Assembly (NCBI RefSeq): GCF_021390535.1
Contig: NZ_JAJUXG010000011.1
Location: 248,001 to 312,000 of the forward strand
Direction of reading: 5' to 3'
DNA from: Dyadobacter sp. CY312
GTDB lineage: Bacteria; Bacteroidota; Bacteroidia; Cytophagales; Spirosomataceae
DNA: 64,000 nt
The notes beneath the pieces are model-generated. The model did no database searches. It was not told the DNA's origin and was given only the letters and a program-made list of their open reading frames with translations. This document shows, in pieces, positions 52,506 to 61,357 of this stretch. A program made the position numbers and the translations under genes. Positions within the stretch are counted from its first letter, which is position 1. Every line of letters starts with the position of its first letter.

Positions 52506-53780
52506 CTATTCAACCACTTCTGCCTGCACGTCATCAATTTGATAGACACGATTTTTCAGCTTGTCGGCTAATGTAGTAAATGCATTCAAAGTGTATTCAA
52601 CATCTTCAAGGGTGTGCGCAGCCGTAGGAATGATCCTCAGCATGATCTGCCCTTTTGGTACTACGGGATAAACTACAATTGAACAGAAAACGCCCATGTT
52701 CTCACGCAGGTCACGAACCATGCGTGTTACCTCAGGTACACCTCCTTCACTGTGAAGAAAAACAGGCGTAACAGGTGACTCAGTAGAGCCAATGTTAAAT
52801 CCTCTGCTGCGCAAACCATTTTGCATGGCTGCTACGTTTTCCCAAAGCTTTGTTCTCAGATCCGGATTTGCCTTAAGTATTTCCAGGCGCTTACGACCCG
52901 CTTCAACGTATGGCATTGGCAATGCTTTCGCGTAAGTCTGCGAACGCATGTTATATTTCAGATACATGATAATTTCAGGATTATCCGATGCAATAAATGC
53001 TCCGATGGCAGCCATAGACTTCGCAAAAGTTGAGAAATAAAGATCTATCTCCTTTTGCACGCCTAATAACTCTCCTACTCCCGCACCGGTTTCACCCATG
53101 GTACCAAAGCCGTGCGCATCGTCCACAAGCAGACGGAAGTCATACTTTTGTTTCAAATCAGCAATCGCTTTCAAATCTCCAACCTTACCTGACATCCCGA
53201 AAACACCCTCGGTAATAACCAATACGCCACCACCCTTCTCGTTGGCAAGCTTAGTAGCACGTTTCAGGTTTTTCTCAAGGCTTTCCATGTCATTATGGTT
53301 AAACTTGTAGTACTCACCCAACTTCGCTTTGTGTAATCTGATTCCGTCTATAATACACGCATGTGATTCAGCATCGTAAACAATCACGTCGCGGTAATCG
53401 CAAATACATTCAATTGCCGACATGATTCCCTGGTAACCGTAGTTCAAAAGAAATGCATCTTTTTTACCTACAAACTCTGCTAGTTCCTTTTCGAACTCCT
53501 CATGCTGAGTTGAGTTACCGGACATCATTCTCGCTCCCATAGGATAAGCCAATCCCCACTTCGCCGCTGCATCCGCATCTGCTTTCCTCACCTCCGGATG
53601 ATTTGCCAATCCAAGGTAGTTGTTTAGACTCCAGTTGAGCACTTCTCTTCCCATAAAACGCATCCTGGGACCTAATTCGCCTTCCAGCATCGGGAATGAA
53701 AAATAATGGTGGCTGTTCAGCATCTTTGCAGGAGTACCGATGGGCCCGGAGTTGTTTTGCAGTTTCTCAAAAATATCCAC
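52506..53780 (-). CDS. spt: Alpha-oxoamine synthase, probably serine palmitoyltransferase
   Basis: 424 residues. PLP enzyme joining an acyl-CoA to an amino acid. Motifs: REVLNWSLNNYLGLANHPEV, GARMMSGNSTQHEEFEKELA, LLNYGYQGIMSAIECICDY, VYDAESHACIIDGIRLHKAK, LLVDDAHGFGTMGETGAGVG (PLP Asp, His) and LYFSTFAKSMAAIGAFIASD with the Schiff-base Lys. Bacteroidota make sphingolipids with an Spt of this kind; BioF and Kbl are close relatives, and absence of bio or tdh genes nearby favours Spt. N-terminal extension of about 30 residues (LNSHHYFSFPMLEGELGPRM) fits the Spt group. Confidence 0.88.
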   Translation of the reverse strand: MDIFEKLQNNSGPIGTPAKMLNSHHYFSFPMLEGELGPRMRFMGREVLNWSLNNYLGLANHPEVRKADADAAAKWGLAYPMGARMMSGNSTQHEEFEKELAEFVGKKDAFLLNYGYQGIMSAIECICDYRDVIVYDAESHACIIDGIRLHKAKLGEYYKFNHNDMESLEKNLKRATKLANEKGGGVLVITEGVFGMSGKVGDLKAIADLKQKYDFRLLVDDAHGFGTMGETGAGVGELLGVQKEIDLYFSTFAKSMAAIGAFIASDNPEIIMYLKYNMRSQTYAKALPMPYVEAGRKRLEILKANPDLRTKLWENVAAMQNGLRSRGFNIGSTESPVTPVFLHSEGGVPEVTRMVRDLRENMGVFCSIVVYPVVPKGQIMLRIIPTAAHTLEDVEYTLNAFTTLADKLKNRVYQIDDVQAEVVE

Positions 53781-53966
53781 TCGCTTCTAATTTATATGGG
53801 TAACCAATGATTATATATGTTAGATAAATGCAAAAATAAAAAAAATTACATTACCTTAATAATCCCTTCGCATTCAAGCATTTCGTAAGTTAGTAAAATA
53901 ATAAAAAATAAGGTATTAAAAATCATCGCTAAATTCCGCAGTTTACCACCAATATTTGTTTAGAAC

Positions 53967-55463
53967 ATGCCCCGGATCAAAAAGATATTGATTGCCAATC
54001 GAGGAGAAATTGCACTGAGAATTATGCGCACGGCCCGTGAAATGGGCATTTCCACTGTCGCAATTTTTAGTGAAGCTGACAGAAAATCTTTACATGTACG
54101 ATATGCCGACGAGGCAGTTTGTGTGGGCCCGGCACCTTCCGCAGAATCTTATCTGAGGTCAGATAAAATTATTAAAATATGTAAAGAATTAAATGTGGAT
54201 GCAATCCATCCCGGCTATGGATTTCTCTCAGAAAATACAGACTTCGCACAAAAGGTAGCTGATGCAGGTATCATTTTTATCGGACCTTCGCCTCATGCTA
54301 TTGAAATAATGGGAAGTAAGCTGGCTGCCAAACAAGCTGCCGGCAAATATAATATCCCTATGGTTCCGGGTACATCCACGGCTGTCACTGACCGCACAGA
54401 AGCTAAAAAACTGGCGACTAATATTGGTTACCCTGTTTTAATTAAGGCAAGCGCAGGAGGAGGCGGAAAAGGGATGCGCGTTGTTAACAATGAACAAGAA
54501 TTTGACGAGCAGATGGACCGGGCTGTTAGTGAAGCGTTATCTTCTTTTGGAGACGGAGCAGTATTTATTGAAAAATACATCACTTCGCCAAAACACATTG
54601 AGATTCAGATCTTGGGCGACCAGCACGGCAATATCATTCATTTGTTCGAGAGGGAGTGCTCCATACAAAGGCGGCACCAAAAAGTGATCGAGGAGGCTCC
54701 GTCCGTATCGGTTACGCCTGAAATAAGAGAAGCAATGGGACGCGCAGCCATTGATGTTGCCAGATCGTGCGGCTATTATGGAGCCGGTACGGTAGAATTT
54801 ATCATGGATGAGAAGCGTAATTTTTATTTTCTTGAGATGAACACCCGGCTTCAGGTCGAACATCCCGTAACTGAACAAATTACAGGAGTGGACCTGGTTC
54901 GTCAGATGATTCATATAGCAGAAGGATATCCACTTACCCTGAAACAGGAAGACCTTTCGATTAAAGGTCATGCAATTGAGGCACGGGTATATGCCGAAGA
55001 TGCTGCCAATAACTTTCTTCCCGACGTTGGCACGCTCAATACTTATGTACGCCCTCAGGGAAATGGTGTTCGTGTTGACGATGGTTTTGAACAAGGCATG
55101 GCAATTCCGATCCACTATGATCCTATGATTGCCAAACTAATTACTTTCGGAGCGAGCCGGGAAGAAGCAATTGAAAAAATGACCCGAGCTATTGATGAAT
55201 ACCAGATTTCAGGTGTTCAGACAACGCTTCCATTCTGCCGCTTTGTGATGAAACACCAGGTTTTTATAAACGGACAATTTGACACCAATTTTGTTAATCA
55301 TTACTTCAAACCGGAAAATTTAACGTCAGAATATAGAATTGACGAAAGTATTCTTGCAGCGCTTCTTAGTGCCAGTTTAATGACCACTACAAATCCTTTG
55401 AAAGCACCATCCACTGATTTACAAGCTGCAACCACATCAAAGTGGCGGGAGAGACGATTGTGA
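53967..55463 (+). CDS. accC: Acetyl-CoA carboxylase biotin carboxylase subunit
   Basis: 498 residues. ATP-dependent carboxylation of biotin on AccB. Motifs: ILIANRGEIALRIMRTAREM, VDAIHPGYGFLSENTDFAQK, VLIKASAGGGGKGMRVVNNE (glycine-rich ATP loop), HIEIQILGDQHGNIIHLFER, ECSIQRRHQKVIEEAPSVSV, FYFLEMNTRLQVEHPVTEQI. About 50 residues longer than E. coli AccC at the C-terminus. No accB next to it. Divergent from the oxoamine synthase. Confidence 0.95.
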   Translation: MPRIKKILIANRGEIALRIMRTAREMGISTVAIFSEADRKSLHVRYADEAVCVGPAPSAESYLRSDKIIKICKELNVDAIHPGYGFLSENTDFAQKVADAGIIFIGPSPHAIEIMGSKLAAKQAAGKYNIPMVPGTSTAVTDRTEAKKLATNIGYPVLIKASAGGGGKGMRVVNNEQEFDEQMDRAVSEALSSFGDGAVFIEKYITSPKHIEIQILGDQHGNIIHLFERECSIQRRHQKVIEEAPSVSVTPEIREAMGRAAIDVARSCGYYGAGTVEFIMDEKRNFYFLEMNTRLQVEHPVTEQITGVDLVRQMIHIAEGYPLTLKQEDLSIKGHAIEARVYAEDAANNFLPDVGTLNTYVRPQGNGVRVDDGFEQGMAIPIHYDPMIAKLITFGASREEAIEKMTRAIDEYQISGVQTTLPFCRFVMKHQVFINGQFDTNFVNHYFKPENLTSEYRIDESILAALLSASLMTTTNPLKAPSTDLQAATTSKWRERRL

Positions 55464-55511
55464 AACTACTAAAAACCTCAGCATTGCTTAGGATTCTTTC
55501 TTAAATTTTCC

Positions 55512-55569
55512 TACTTTTGCGGTCTTAATTTTTTGCAAATTCGCATAATTGTGCGTTTGCTGCAAAAAA
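55512..55569 (+). promoter_or_regulatory. Promoter-like element and structured leader before queA
   Basis: TACTTTTG (55512-55519) fits TAnnTTTG and is part of CCTACTTTTGCGGTC, which recurs (one base different) before tgt. It is followed by a hairpin: TTTTTTGCA (55529-55537) with TGCAAAAAA (55561-55569) and inner CGCA/TGCG. The queA ATG is 175 nt beyond. The hairpin is not followed by T-run on the plus strand. The full gap 55464-55743 holds no coding frame. Confidence 0.45.
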
Positions 55570-55743
55570 GAGCTTAAAAATAAGTATTACGAATGATTTT
55601 TGTTCTTTGCTCTAATAGCATGATTATATCATTTGAAGCTCAATTTTTACGTTTCAGGATTATCAGATTAATACCAATATAACCGTCTCATTCTGACCAA
55701 CACAAGGTCACAACGACTATCGACTTTCACTGAATAACCAGCT

Positions 55744-56793
55744 ATGAAGCTATCAGAATTTAAATTTGACTTACCTCAAAGCCTTATTGCACTTCATCCT
55801 TCCGATCGCGGCGAATCCCGTCTGATGGTGGTACATCGTAAAACCGGAGAAATTGAACATAAAATGTTTGCCGATCTGATCAATTATTTTGATGATGGCG
55901 ACGTGATGGCAATTAACGACACAAAAGTTTTTCCTGCACGCCTCTATGGACAAAAGGAAAAAACCGGCGCAAAAATTGAAGTATTCCTATTACGCGAGCT
56001 GAATCGTGAAATGCGTTTGTGGGATGTTTTGGTAGATCCCGCCCGTAAAATTCGCGTAGGAAATAAGCTATATTTCGGTGACAGTGACCTTGTTGCAGAA
56101 GTAATCGACAACACTACTTCCCGTGGGCGTACAATAAGATTCCTGTATGACGGCAACAACGACGAATTTATGAAACTGGTGGACGAATTGGGCGAAACAC
56201 CTCTTCCGCCTGAAATTATTTCGCGCCGCAAAGTAGAAACCGCAGATCGCGAGCGCTTCCAGACCATTTTTGCTGAGCATATCGGAGCCGTAGCTGCGCC
56301 TACAGCAGGTTTGCATTTTACAAAAGCAATGATGAAACGCCTTGAAATTAAAGGTATAAACTTTGCTCCGGTAACACTTCATGTCGGCCTGGGTACATTT
56401 CGTACAGTGGATGTTGAAGATCTGACAAAGCACAAAACGGATTCAGAAAATTACAGAATTAGTCAGGCAAGTGCGGACATCGTTAATGCCTCTATTGATA
56501 GCAAAAAACGTGTGTGTGCTGTTGGTACTACTTCTTTAAAAGCAATTGAATCATCGGTTTCGGCGAGCGGACATTTAAAAGCGGTTGAAGGATGGACAGA
56601 TAAATTTGTTTTTCCTCCCTACGACTTTAAAATTGCGAATGCAATGCTTTCCAATTTCCAACTTCCGGAATCAATCTTACTTATGTCCGCATGTGCATTT
56701 GGAGGATTTGAACTGGTCATGAAAGCTTATGACCTGGCAATCAAAGAAAAATATAAGTTTTTTACTTACGGAGACGCTATGCTGATTATCTGA
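55744..56793 (+). CDS. queA: S-adenosylmethionine:tRNA ribosyltransferase-isomerase (queuosine)
   Basis: 349 residues. Transfers the ribosyl part of SAM to preQ1 in tRNA, making epoxyqueuosine. Motifs: [125 protein letters not shown]. Full length. tgt, which acts earlier in the same pathway, lies about 6 kb downstream. Confidence 0.96.
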   Translation: MKLSEFKFDLPQSLIALHPSDRGESRLMVVHRKTGEIEHKMFADLINYFDDGDVMAINDTKVFPARLYGQKEKTGAKIEVFLLRELNREMRLWDVLVDPARKIRVGNKLYFGDSDLVAEVIDNTTSRGRTIRFLYDGNNDEFMKLVDELGETPLPPEIISRRKVETADRERFQTIFAEHIGAVAAPTAGLHFTKAMMKRLEIKGINFAPVTLHVGLGTFRTVDVEDLTKHKTDSENYRISQASADIVNASIDSKKRVCAVGTTSLKAIESSVSASGHLKAVEGWTDKFVFPPYDFKIANAMLSNFQLPESILLMSACAFGGFELVMKAYDLAIKEKYKFFTYGDAMLII

Positions 56794-56818
56794 TTTAATT
56801 ATCAAATAATTTATTTTT

Positions 56819-56873
56819 GTCACTTACCAAAGAATCTGTCTTGAAGGCACTCTCAACGGTAAGTGACTTTTTT
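56819..56873 (+). terminator. Intrinsic terminator between queA and ispD
   Basis: GTCACTTACC (56819-56828) with GGTAAGTGAC (56858-56867), 29-nt loop, then T6. A TATTTTTG at 56812-56819 touches the left arm, so a short RNA may also start here; ispD begins only 22 nt after the T-run. Confidence 0.75.
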
Positions 56874-56894
56874 ATACCATAATTTTAACTTTTC

Positions 56895-57563
56895 ATGAAA
56901 GAATATGTAATCATCGTAGCGGGAGGTAGCGGAAGCCGCATGAAAAGTGATATACCGAAACAATTTATAGTTGTTAACGGATTGCCCATTCTCATGCATA
57001 CCCTAAGTGCATTCAATAATTATTCTCCCGAAATATCAATTATACTCGTGCTCCCGGAAGATCAGTTTTCATTTTGGGAAGAGCTTTGTTCAAAATACCA
57101 ATTTCATATTAATTATCAACTGGTTGCTGGCGGAGAAACACGATTCGATTCAGTAAAAAATGGCCTCTATTCAATTAAGGGCGAAAAAGGAATTGTAGCA
57201 GTTCATGATGGCGTCAGACCTGTAATAAGCAAGACTGTTATCTCCAACTGCTTCACGACGGCCGCAAGGGAAGGGACTGCTGTTGCATCCGTTGCCTGCA
57301 AGGATTCGATTCGGACACTTAACCCCTCTGGTACGAACATGGCGTTGGATCGATCCTTAGTAAGATTGATACAAACTCCTCAGTCCTTTCGGCTGGAATG
57401 GATGAGAGAAGCATTTAATCAGCCATATCAGTTAATTTTCACCGACTGCGCAAGTGTCCTCGAGTCGGCAGGTTACCCAATAAATCTGGTTGAAGGATGC
57501 TATGAAAATATAAAAATTACCACGCCTGAAGATTTAAAGTGGGCTGAGGTATATCTGAAGTAA
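56895..57563 (+). CDS. ispD: 2-C-methyl-D-erythritol 4-phosphate cytidylyltransferase
   Basis: 222 residues. Third step of the MEP isoprenoid pathway. Motifs: IIVAGGSGSRMKSDIPKQFI (CTP loop), LPILMHTLSAFNNY, LVAGGETRFDSVKNGLYSIK, GIVAVHDGVRPVISKTVISN, ASVACKDSIRTL, LVRLIQTPQSFRLEWMREAF, ENIKITTPEDLKWAE. Full length. Twenty-three nt before the winged-helix gene, so probably cotranscribed. Confidence 0.95.
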   Translation: MKEYVIIVAGGSGSRMKSDIPKQFIVVNGLPILMHTLSAFNNYSPEISIILVLPEDQFSFWEELCSKYQFHINYQLVAGGETRFDSVKNGLYSIKGEKGIVAVHDGVRPVISKTVISNCFTTAAREGTAVASVACKDSIRTLNPSGTNMALDRSLVRLIQTPQSFRLEWMREAFNQPYQLIFTDCASVLESAGYPINLVEGCYENIKITTPEDLKWAEVYLK

Positions 57564-57586
57564 CACCTATAAGCTCAGCAGATTTT

Positions 57587-58666
57587 ATGACTCAAAAGGA
57601 CTTGTTGAACCTAAGGCTGCATAGTCTTAAACTAGCCGAAAAATCAAATTTTACACCTGCCGAGGTTGTATCGAAACTTGGTGCTGTTCAGGCACAAGAT
57701 TTCGAAGGAGCGAAGTGGTCTATCGCAATGCGTACGTTGGAAAAGAGTCAGAACGATGTTGAAAAAGCCATTTCAGAACGTTCCATCGTCCGGACCTGGC
57801 CAATGCGTGGAACACTTCACTTTGTCGCATCAGATGATGTCAGATGGATGCTCAAATTACTTGCACCACGGATCATCTCAGGCATGGCGGGACGAAACAG
57901 ACAGCTGGAACTAGACAATGATACTTTTAACAAAAGTCAGGATTTGCTGCTGAGAGCAATGGAGGGAACCAAACAACTTGAGCGTAGTGAAGTCTATGCA
58001 ATTTTAGAGGAAAATGGAATCAGAACTTCGCAACAGCGCGGCATCCACATTATCAATTATCTGGCTCAAACCCAAATACTCTGTCATGGCTCTCACCATG
58101 GGAAACAACCGACCTACGTTCTGCTTGATGACTGGATTCCTAAATCCAGAGAAATATCCCCGGACGAAGCGTTAATCGAAATTGCATCCAAATATTTTAC
58201 AGGTCACGGACCAGCCACATTGCAAGATTTTGTATGGTGGAGCGGGCTGAAAATTTCCGATGCCAGGCGTGCTTTGGCAGCCATAGGACACAATCTTATA
58301 CACAAGGAGGTAGATGGTAATTCGTACTGGTATGATCCCGGGTTATCAGACATAAAGCCTACCGAAACAACGCTGCTGCTATCTGGCTTCGATGAATACA
58401 TCCTTGGCTATACCAATCGTACACTTGCGGTGAATACATCCCATTTGCCCAAACTTGTTCCGGGGAACAACGGCATGTTTATGCCGACGATTGTGATTGA
58501 CGGCAAAGTGGAAGGTTTATGGAAGAAGGAGATAAAAAGGGACAAAGTCGTCATTAACTTAACTCCTTTTTCGAAACTGAGTGCTCCTAAATTAAACCGT
58601 ATCCGCAAGGCGGCGGAAGAGTATGCCTCCTATCTTGGCAAGGAACTTATTGACGTTTCCAATTAA
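57587..58666 (+). CDS. AlkX/YcaQ-like winged-helix DNA glycosylase family protein
   Basis: 359 residues of the HTH_42 family. Related proteins (AlkX/YcaQ, AlkZ) unhook DNA crosslinks and use a Q-x-Q motif, present here in VSKLGAVQAQDFEGAKWSIA. Other hallmarks: SERSIVRTWPMRGTLHFVAS, WMLKLLAPRIISGMAGRNRQ, YFTGHGPATLQDFVWWSGLK, LLLSGFDEYILGYTNRTLAV and KVEGLWKKEIKRDKVVINLT. Predicted function: repair of bulky or crosslinked bases; unproved here. Starts 23 nt after ispD. Confidence 0.88.
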   Translation: MTQKDLLNLRLHSLKLAEKSNFTPAEVVSKLGAVQAQDFEGAKWSIAMRTLEKSQNDVEKAISERSIVRTWPMRGTLHFVASDDVRWMLKLLAPRIISGMAGRNRQLELDNDTFNKSQDLLLRAMEGTKQLERSEVYAILEENGIRTSQQRGIHIINYLAQTQILCHGSHHGKQPTYVLLDDWIPKSREISPDEALIEIASKYFTGHGPATLQDFVWWSGLKISDARRALAAIGHNLIHKEVDGNSYWYDPGLSDIKPTETTLLLSGFDEYILGYTNRTLAVNTSHLPKLVPGNNGMFMPTIVIDGKVEGLWKKEIKRDKVVINLTPFSKLSAPKLNRIRKAAEEYASYLGKELIDVSN

Positions 58667-58687
58667 CACTATCGTTTTCACTACTCG

Positions 58688-58714
58688 CTCCACAAGTTTT
58701 GGATTTGATGATCC
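58688..58714 (+). repeat. Solitary copy of an IS end next to the insertion sequence
   Basis: CTCCACAAGTTTTGGATTTG plus ATGATCC resembles the right terminal repeat of the neighbouring element (CTCCACAAGTTTAGGACTTG plus ATCC) apart from a 3-nt insertion and two changes. It is outside the 8-bp target duplication, so it is a remnant of another copy. Confidence 0.6.
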
Positions 58715-58763
58715 ATTGATCCAATGTTTTGGATCAAGTCAAAAACTTGTGGACTAACTTGGA

Positions 58764-59764
58764 TTAAGCATATAATTGAGTTAGACGGTAAAGGAAAAAT
58801 TCGACGTTGCGAACCCCTCTGAACTGACTTCTAAATGCTTTGATTTTTGCGTTGAAGGACTCTGCGGAAGCATTAGTACTTCTGTTATCAAAATAGTTCA
58901 GGATGGTTTGATAGTGATTCTGAATCGACCTGGCAACAGTGTTAAATGACTTGAAACCAGATTGCCTTACTTTTTCATGCCATTTGGCCAGCCTTGTCAA
59001 CCCGTAGATCTTTTGAGTTGTGTTAGTAAAGATGTTGCTGAGTTCTTGTGCCAGATCATATGCTTTTTTAAGGTCTGGGAAGCGGTCGGGGACGCCTAGT
59101 CAAAGAGCAATTGCGCTCTTTCTTTCTGATTATCAGTCCAAGTGTTCGGCTTTTTGTAAAGGGCATATCTGCTTCTAGCCAGTAGCTGTTTTAGGGTGTC
59201 TCCATTGGACAGTATCTCAGGTATATATTCAGTTTGATCATTTTTAGCCTGCTCAATTGCTTCATTTTCTAGGTCTAGTGCCTCCCAACGCAATTTTATC
59301 CGCATTTCCTGCAAGGCTTCGGTAGCCAATCGTTGTACATGAAAACGATCAGTGACGCGTACTGCTCTGGGAAAACAGTGCTTTGCAATCATTGACATGC
59401 TGCCAGCCATATCCAGGGTTATTTCTGTAACTTTTTTGCGTTGTACCTCTGGCAGCTTCCGAATAACTTCGATAACCGTTTCCGCCTTGGTGCCGGCCAC
59501 AATGGCAACTATGCTTCCACGCCCGCCTTTGGCAGCCTTGTTTGTGAGAATTGTATAGAGCTCGCCCCGAGAGAGGCTCGTCTCGTCAATAGAAAGGTGA
59601 GAGCCTATGTTTTCAGGAAACAAAAGCCACTTTTTAGCATGTCCTCTTTGATTCCATTCCTTGAATCCGCTCTGAAAATCACGGTATTGACGCAACAGAT
59701 CTTTGCCGTTAACTCCATAGAAACGTCCAATGCTCCAAACATCATTAGCCCTCGTATCCACCAA
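58764..59764 (-). pseudogene. ISAon1-type transposase, catalytic part, disrupted by a 14-nt insertion
   Basis: First segment 59764-59096: VWSIGRFYGVNGKDLLRQYR, HLSIDETSLSRGELYTILTN (first Asp of the DDE set), EVQRKKVTEITLDMAGSMSM (second Asp), RAVRVTDRFHVQRLATEALQ, then stop after AQLLFD. Second segment, in another frame to 58764: RFPDLKKAYDLAQELSNIFT, YGLTRLAKWHEKV, STNASAESFNAKIKAFRSQF (the Glu). Removing 14 nt (59085-59098) joins LLFD to RFPDLKKAYDL in frame. The result would be a normal ISL3-like transposase, so this is a real disruption and not a short gene. Confidence 0.85.
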
Positions 59765-60119
59765 TCGCTTTTAAAAAAGCGGAAAACTCACTCGTCATCC
59801 GCGTTCCTTCTGCTACTTCATTCCAATCTCTGTATTCTATTTTACCTGTCTTGGTACGGTTCGCCGCGCGATTGAGCCACCTACGACGTTTGATATGAAG
59901 GAATACTTTGTAACCTCGAATCGGAAAATCTTGCAAAGTGATGGTGGGAAAATATCCTTTGGAGAGTAAGTCTGCTTTTCTGGGATCGTCTTCTGAGTAA
60001 TTCTTCTCTTCCAAATAGACATGATAACGTTCTGCTGACTTCTCTACATGCGTCAGTAAGTAATTCTCAATTATAAACTCCGGTAAGATTAACTCGATAA
60101 GCGGCAAGAAACTCTCCAA
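59745..60119 (-). CDS. ISAon1-type transposase, N-terminal region protein
   Basis: 124 residues. ESFLPLIELILPEFIIENYL, KGYFPTITLQDFPIRGYKVF, LHIKRRRWLNRAANRTKTGK, EYRDWNEVAEGTRMTSEFSA. Encodes the DNA-binding part that in this IS group is a separate short frame before the catalytic frame. It overlaps the next frame by 20 nt; the offset is +1, so the downstream product would need reinitiation or +1 shifting. TTTTTTAAAAG occurs just before its end. Confidence 0.85.
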   Translation of the reverse strand: MESFLPLIELILPEFIIENYLLTHVEKSAERYHVYLEEKNYSEDDPRKADLLSKGYFPTITLQDFPIRGYKVFLHIKRRRWLNRAANRTKTGKIEYRDWNEVAEGTRMTSEFSAFLKAIGGYEG

Positions 60120-60143
60120 AACTATGCGGTTTGATTAAAAACA

Positions 60144-60151
60144 CAAACCTA
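60144..60151 (-). promoter_or_regulatory. Transposase promoter with -33 inside the terminal repeat
   Basis: On the minus strand TAGGTTTG matches TAnnTTTG; a TTG lies 20 nt upstream within the terminal repeat (AAACTTGTGGA), the right distance for a Bacteroidota -33. The element thus carries its own promoter across its end. Confidence 0.55.
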
Positions 60152-60220
60152 AAAAAATCCTATGCCCTCCACAAGTTTAGGACTTGATCCAATGTTTTCG
60201 GGATATCATAGAAACAAACG

Positions 60221-60252
60221 AAAAAGGGGCTACATTTTCATGTAACCCCTTT
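60221..60252 (-). terminator. Terminator of the tRNA-Asn gene
   Basis: AAAGGGGCTACA with TGTAACCCCTTT (11 of 12 pairs). On the minus strand it follows the tRNA 3' end by 11 nt and is followed by T5. Confidence 0.8.
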
Positions 60253-60263
60253 CATTTTCTCTG

Positions 60264-60337
60264 CTCCCGAAGTTGGGCTCGAACCAACGACCCTCTGATT
60301 AACAGTCAGATGCTCTAACCGGCTGAGCTATTCAGGA
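60264..60337 (-). tRNA. tRNA-Asn (GUU)
   Basis: 74 nt on the minus strand. Acceptor stem TCCTGAA with TTCGGGA, discriminator G; D-arm AGCTCAGCCGGTTAGAGC; anticodon arm CTGACTGTTAATCAG with anticodon GTT; T-arm GGTTCGAGCCC. CCA is not encoded. A G-U pair in the acceptor stem is the only irregularity. As a GUN tRNA it is a substrate of the queuosine enzymes encoded in this window. Confidence 0.97.
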
Positions 60338-60423
60338 GTGTTTAATCCGGTTGTTATTCCTAATTATGGTGCAAATGTAAGGCATTAATAATATACAGCG
60401 CAAGCCAAATCGAAAAAAAATTA

Positions 60424-60705
60424 TCAAGCTTGTACCTTCTGAAGTATTAACTCCTTGACTTTCTTTGCATCACCCTTCGTAAAATTATTAATAATTATTT
60501 CCGGACGCATTCTTGGGATGACCCGAATGGTGGAAAATAGTACTCCACTTTCAATTTCTACACCTGAGATATCAGTATAAAACACAAAATTATCCGTGCT
60601 CCTGAAAAGCTTACGCACTTTAAAGGTCACTCCCTTTTCCCCAAATGCTACTTCATCAGGAAAAAACGGGTTCATCATTGCACTGGCACTGTATTTCTCG
60701 TTCAT
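60424..60705 (-). CDS. Small PH-like domain protein of unknown function
   Basis: 93 residues, no signal or membrane helix. PFFPDEVAFGEKGVTFKVRK, LFRSTDNFVFYTDISGVEIE, GVLFSTIRVIPRMRPEIIIN, NFTKGDAKKVKELILQKVQ. The strand-rich body with a single C-terminal helix and the F-x-D-I-x-x-V-x-I pattern fits bacterial PH-like domains. Function unknown. Upstream of tRNA-Asn, downstream of rsmG on the same strand (about 30 nt from the rsmG stop). Confidence 0.8.
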   Translation of the reverse strand: MNEKYSASAMMNPFFPDEVAFGEKGVTFKVRKLFRSTDNFVFYTDISGVEIESGVLFSTIRVIPRMRPEIIINNFTKGDAKKVKELILQKVQA

Positions 60706-60736
60706 TTTAAATTCAGGTTATTTATCCAATTATTGG

Positions 60737-61357
60737 TTACAAAGGTACGTATACTACTTTCTTGGTTTCAAAAAAATCTTCGGTGAAATAATCAGATAGA
60801 TCATACGTTCGTGTCTTTTGTTTCACTTCCGACAACTCTTCCGCCAAATCCCCGCCTTTAAGATATAAAATACCGTTCCTAAGCGAATGAAATGAATTCT
60901 TGCTGATATTCTTTTGTACCCACCCTACAAACGGCGCAAGCCGGGTTACAGCTCTGCTAACCACAAACTCATAAGTATCATCCAACCGCTCTGCTCTTAC
61001 CTGTTCCGCTTTTACATTGGTAAGTTTCAATTCCGATGCGATTTCCTGTACTACTCTTATCTTTTTACCGATACTATCCACGAGGTGAAACTGTGCTTCG
61101 GGAAACAGTATTGCCAGCGGAATGCCCGGAAAACCACCTCCAGTTCCTACGTCCAGTATAGACGTTCCGGATTTGAACTGCATTACTTTGGCAATTCCCA
61201 ATGAATGCAAGACATGACGTTCGTAAAGCGTATCAATATCCTGGCGTGAGATTACATTCACTTTCGCATTCCAGTCCTTGTACAACTCCTCTAACTGCGT
61301 CATTTTTTCGACCTGCGTTTCCGTCAGATCAGGAAAGTATTTGTGAATTAATTCCAT
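60737..61357 (-). CDS. rsmG: 16S rRNA (guanine(527)-N7)-methyltransferase
   Basis: 206 residues from Met 61357 (MELIHKYFPDL); a longer frame starts at 61450 but its extra 31 residues are translated glycosyltransferase sequence in another frame. Motifs: LEELYKDWNAKVNVISRQDI, YERHVLHSLGIAKVMQFKSG, ILDVGTGGGFPGIPLAILFP (SAM loop), HLVDSIGKKIRVVQEIASEL, FVVSRAVTRLAPFVGWV. Start overlaps the end of the glycosyltransferase gene by 10 nt, so the two are coupled. Confidence 0.95.
   Translation of the reverse strand: MELIHKYFPDLTETQVEKMTQLEELYKDWNAKVNVISRQDIDTLYERHVLHSLGIAKVMQFKSGTSILDVGTGGGFPGIPLAILFPEAQFHLVDSIGKKIRVVQEIASELKLTNVKAEQVRAERLDDTYEFVVSRAVTRLAPFVGWVQKNISKNSFHSLRNGILYLKGGDLAEELSEVKQKTRTYDLSDYFTEDFFETKKVVYVPL

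Larger units (their letters stand above)
58731..60190 (-). mobile_element. ISL3/ISAon1-type insertion sequence, transposase broken
   Basis: 1,460 bp bounded by imperfect terminal repeats: GGATCAAGTCAAAAACTTGT plus GGA on the left and its counterpart (GGATCAAGTCCTAAACTTGT plus GGA read inward from 60190). Both sides are flanked by AATGTTTT (58723-58730 and 60191-60198), an 8-bp target duplication as usual for ISL3 relatives. Contains two overlapping transposase frames on the minus strand. The downstream frame is interrupted by a 14-nt insertion (about 59085-59098), so the copy is probably inactive. TAGGTTTG at 60144-60151 (minus) serves as -7 of its promoter. Confidence 0.9.

Noticed and set aside
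55529-55569. preQ1 riboswitch before queA
   Set aside because: The hairpin lacks the A-rich tail and conserved C/A residues of known preQ1 classes; kept only as an unclassified leader hairpin.
58764-59000. Separate 78-residue gene at the IS left end
   Set aside because: It is the C-terminal piece (with the Glu of DDE) of the transposase, cut off by the 14-nt insertion.
59441-59875. Plus-strand frame of 144 codons within the IS
   Set aside because: Antisense to the transposase; no domain, and the true transposase motifs are on the minus strand.
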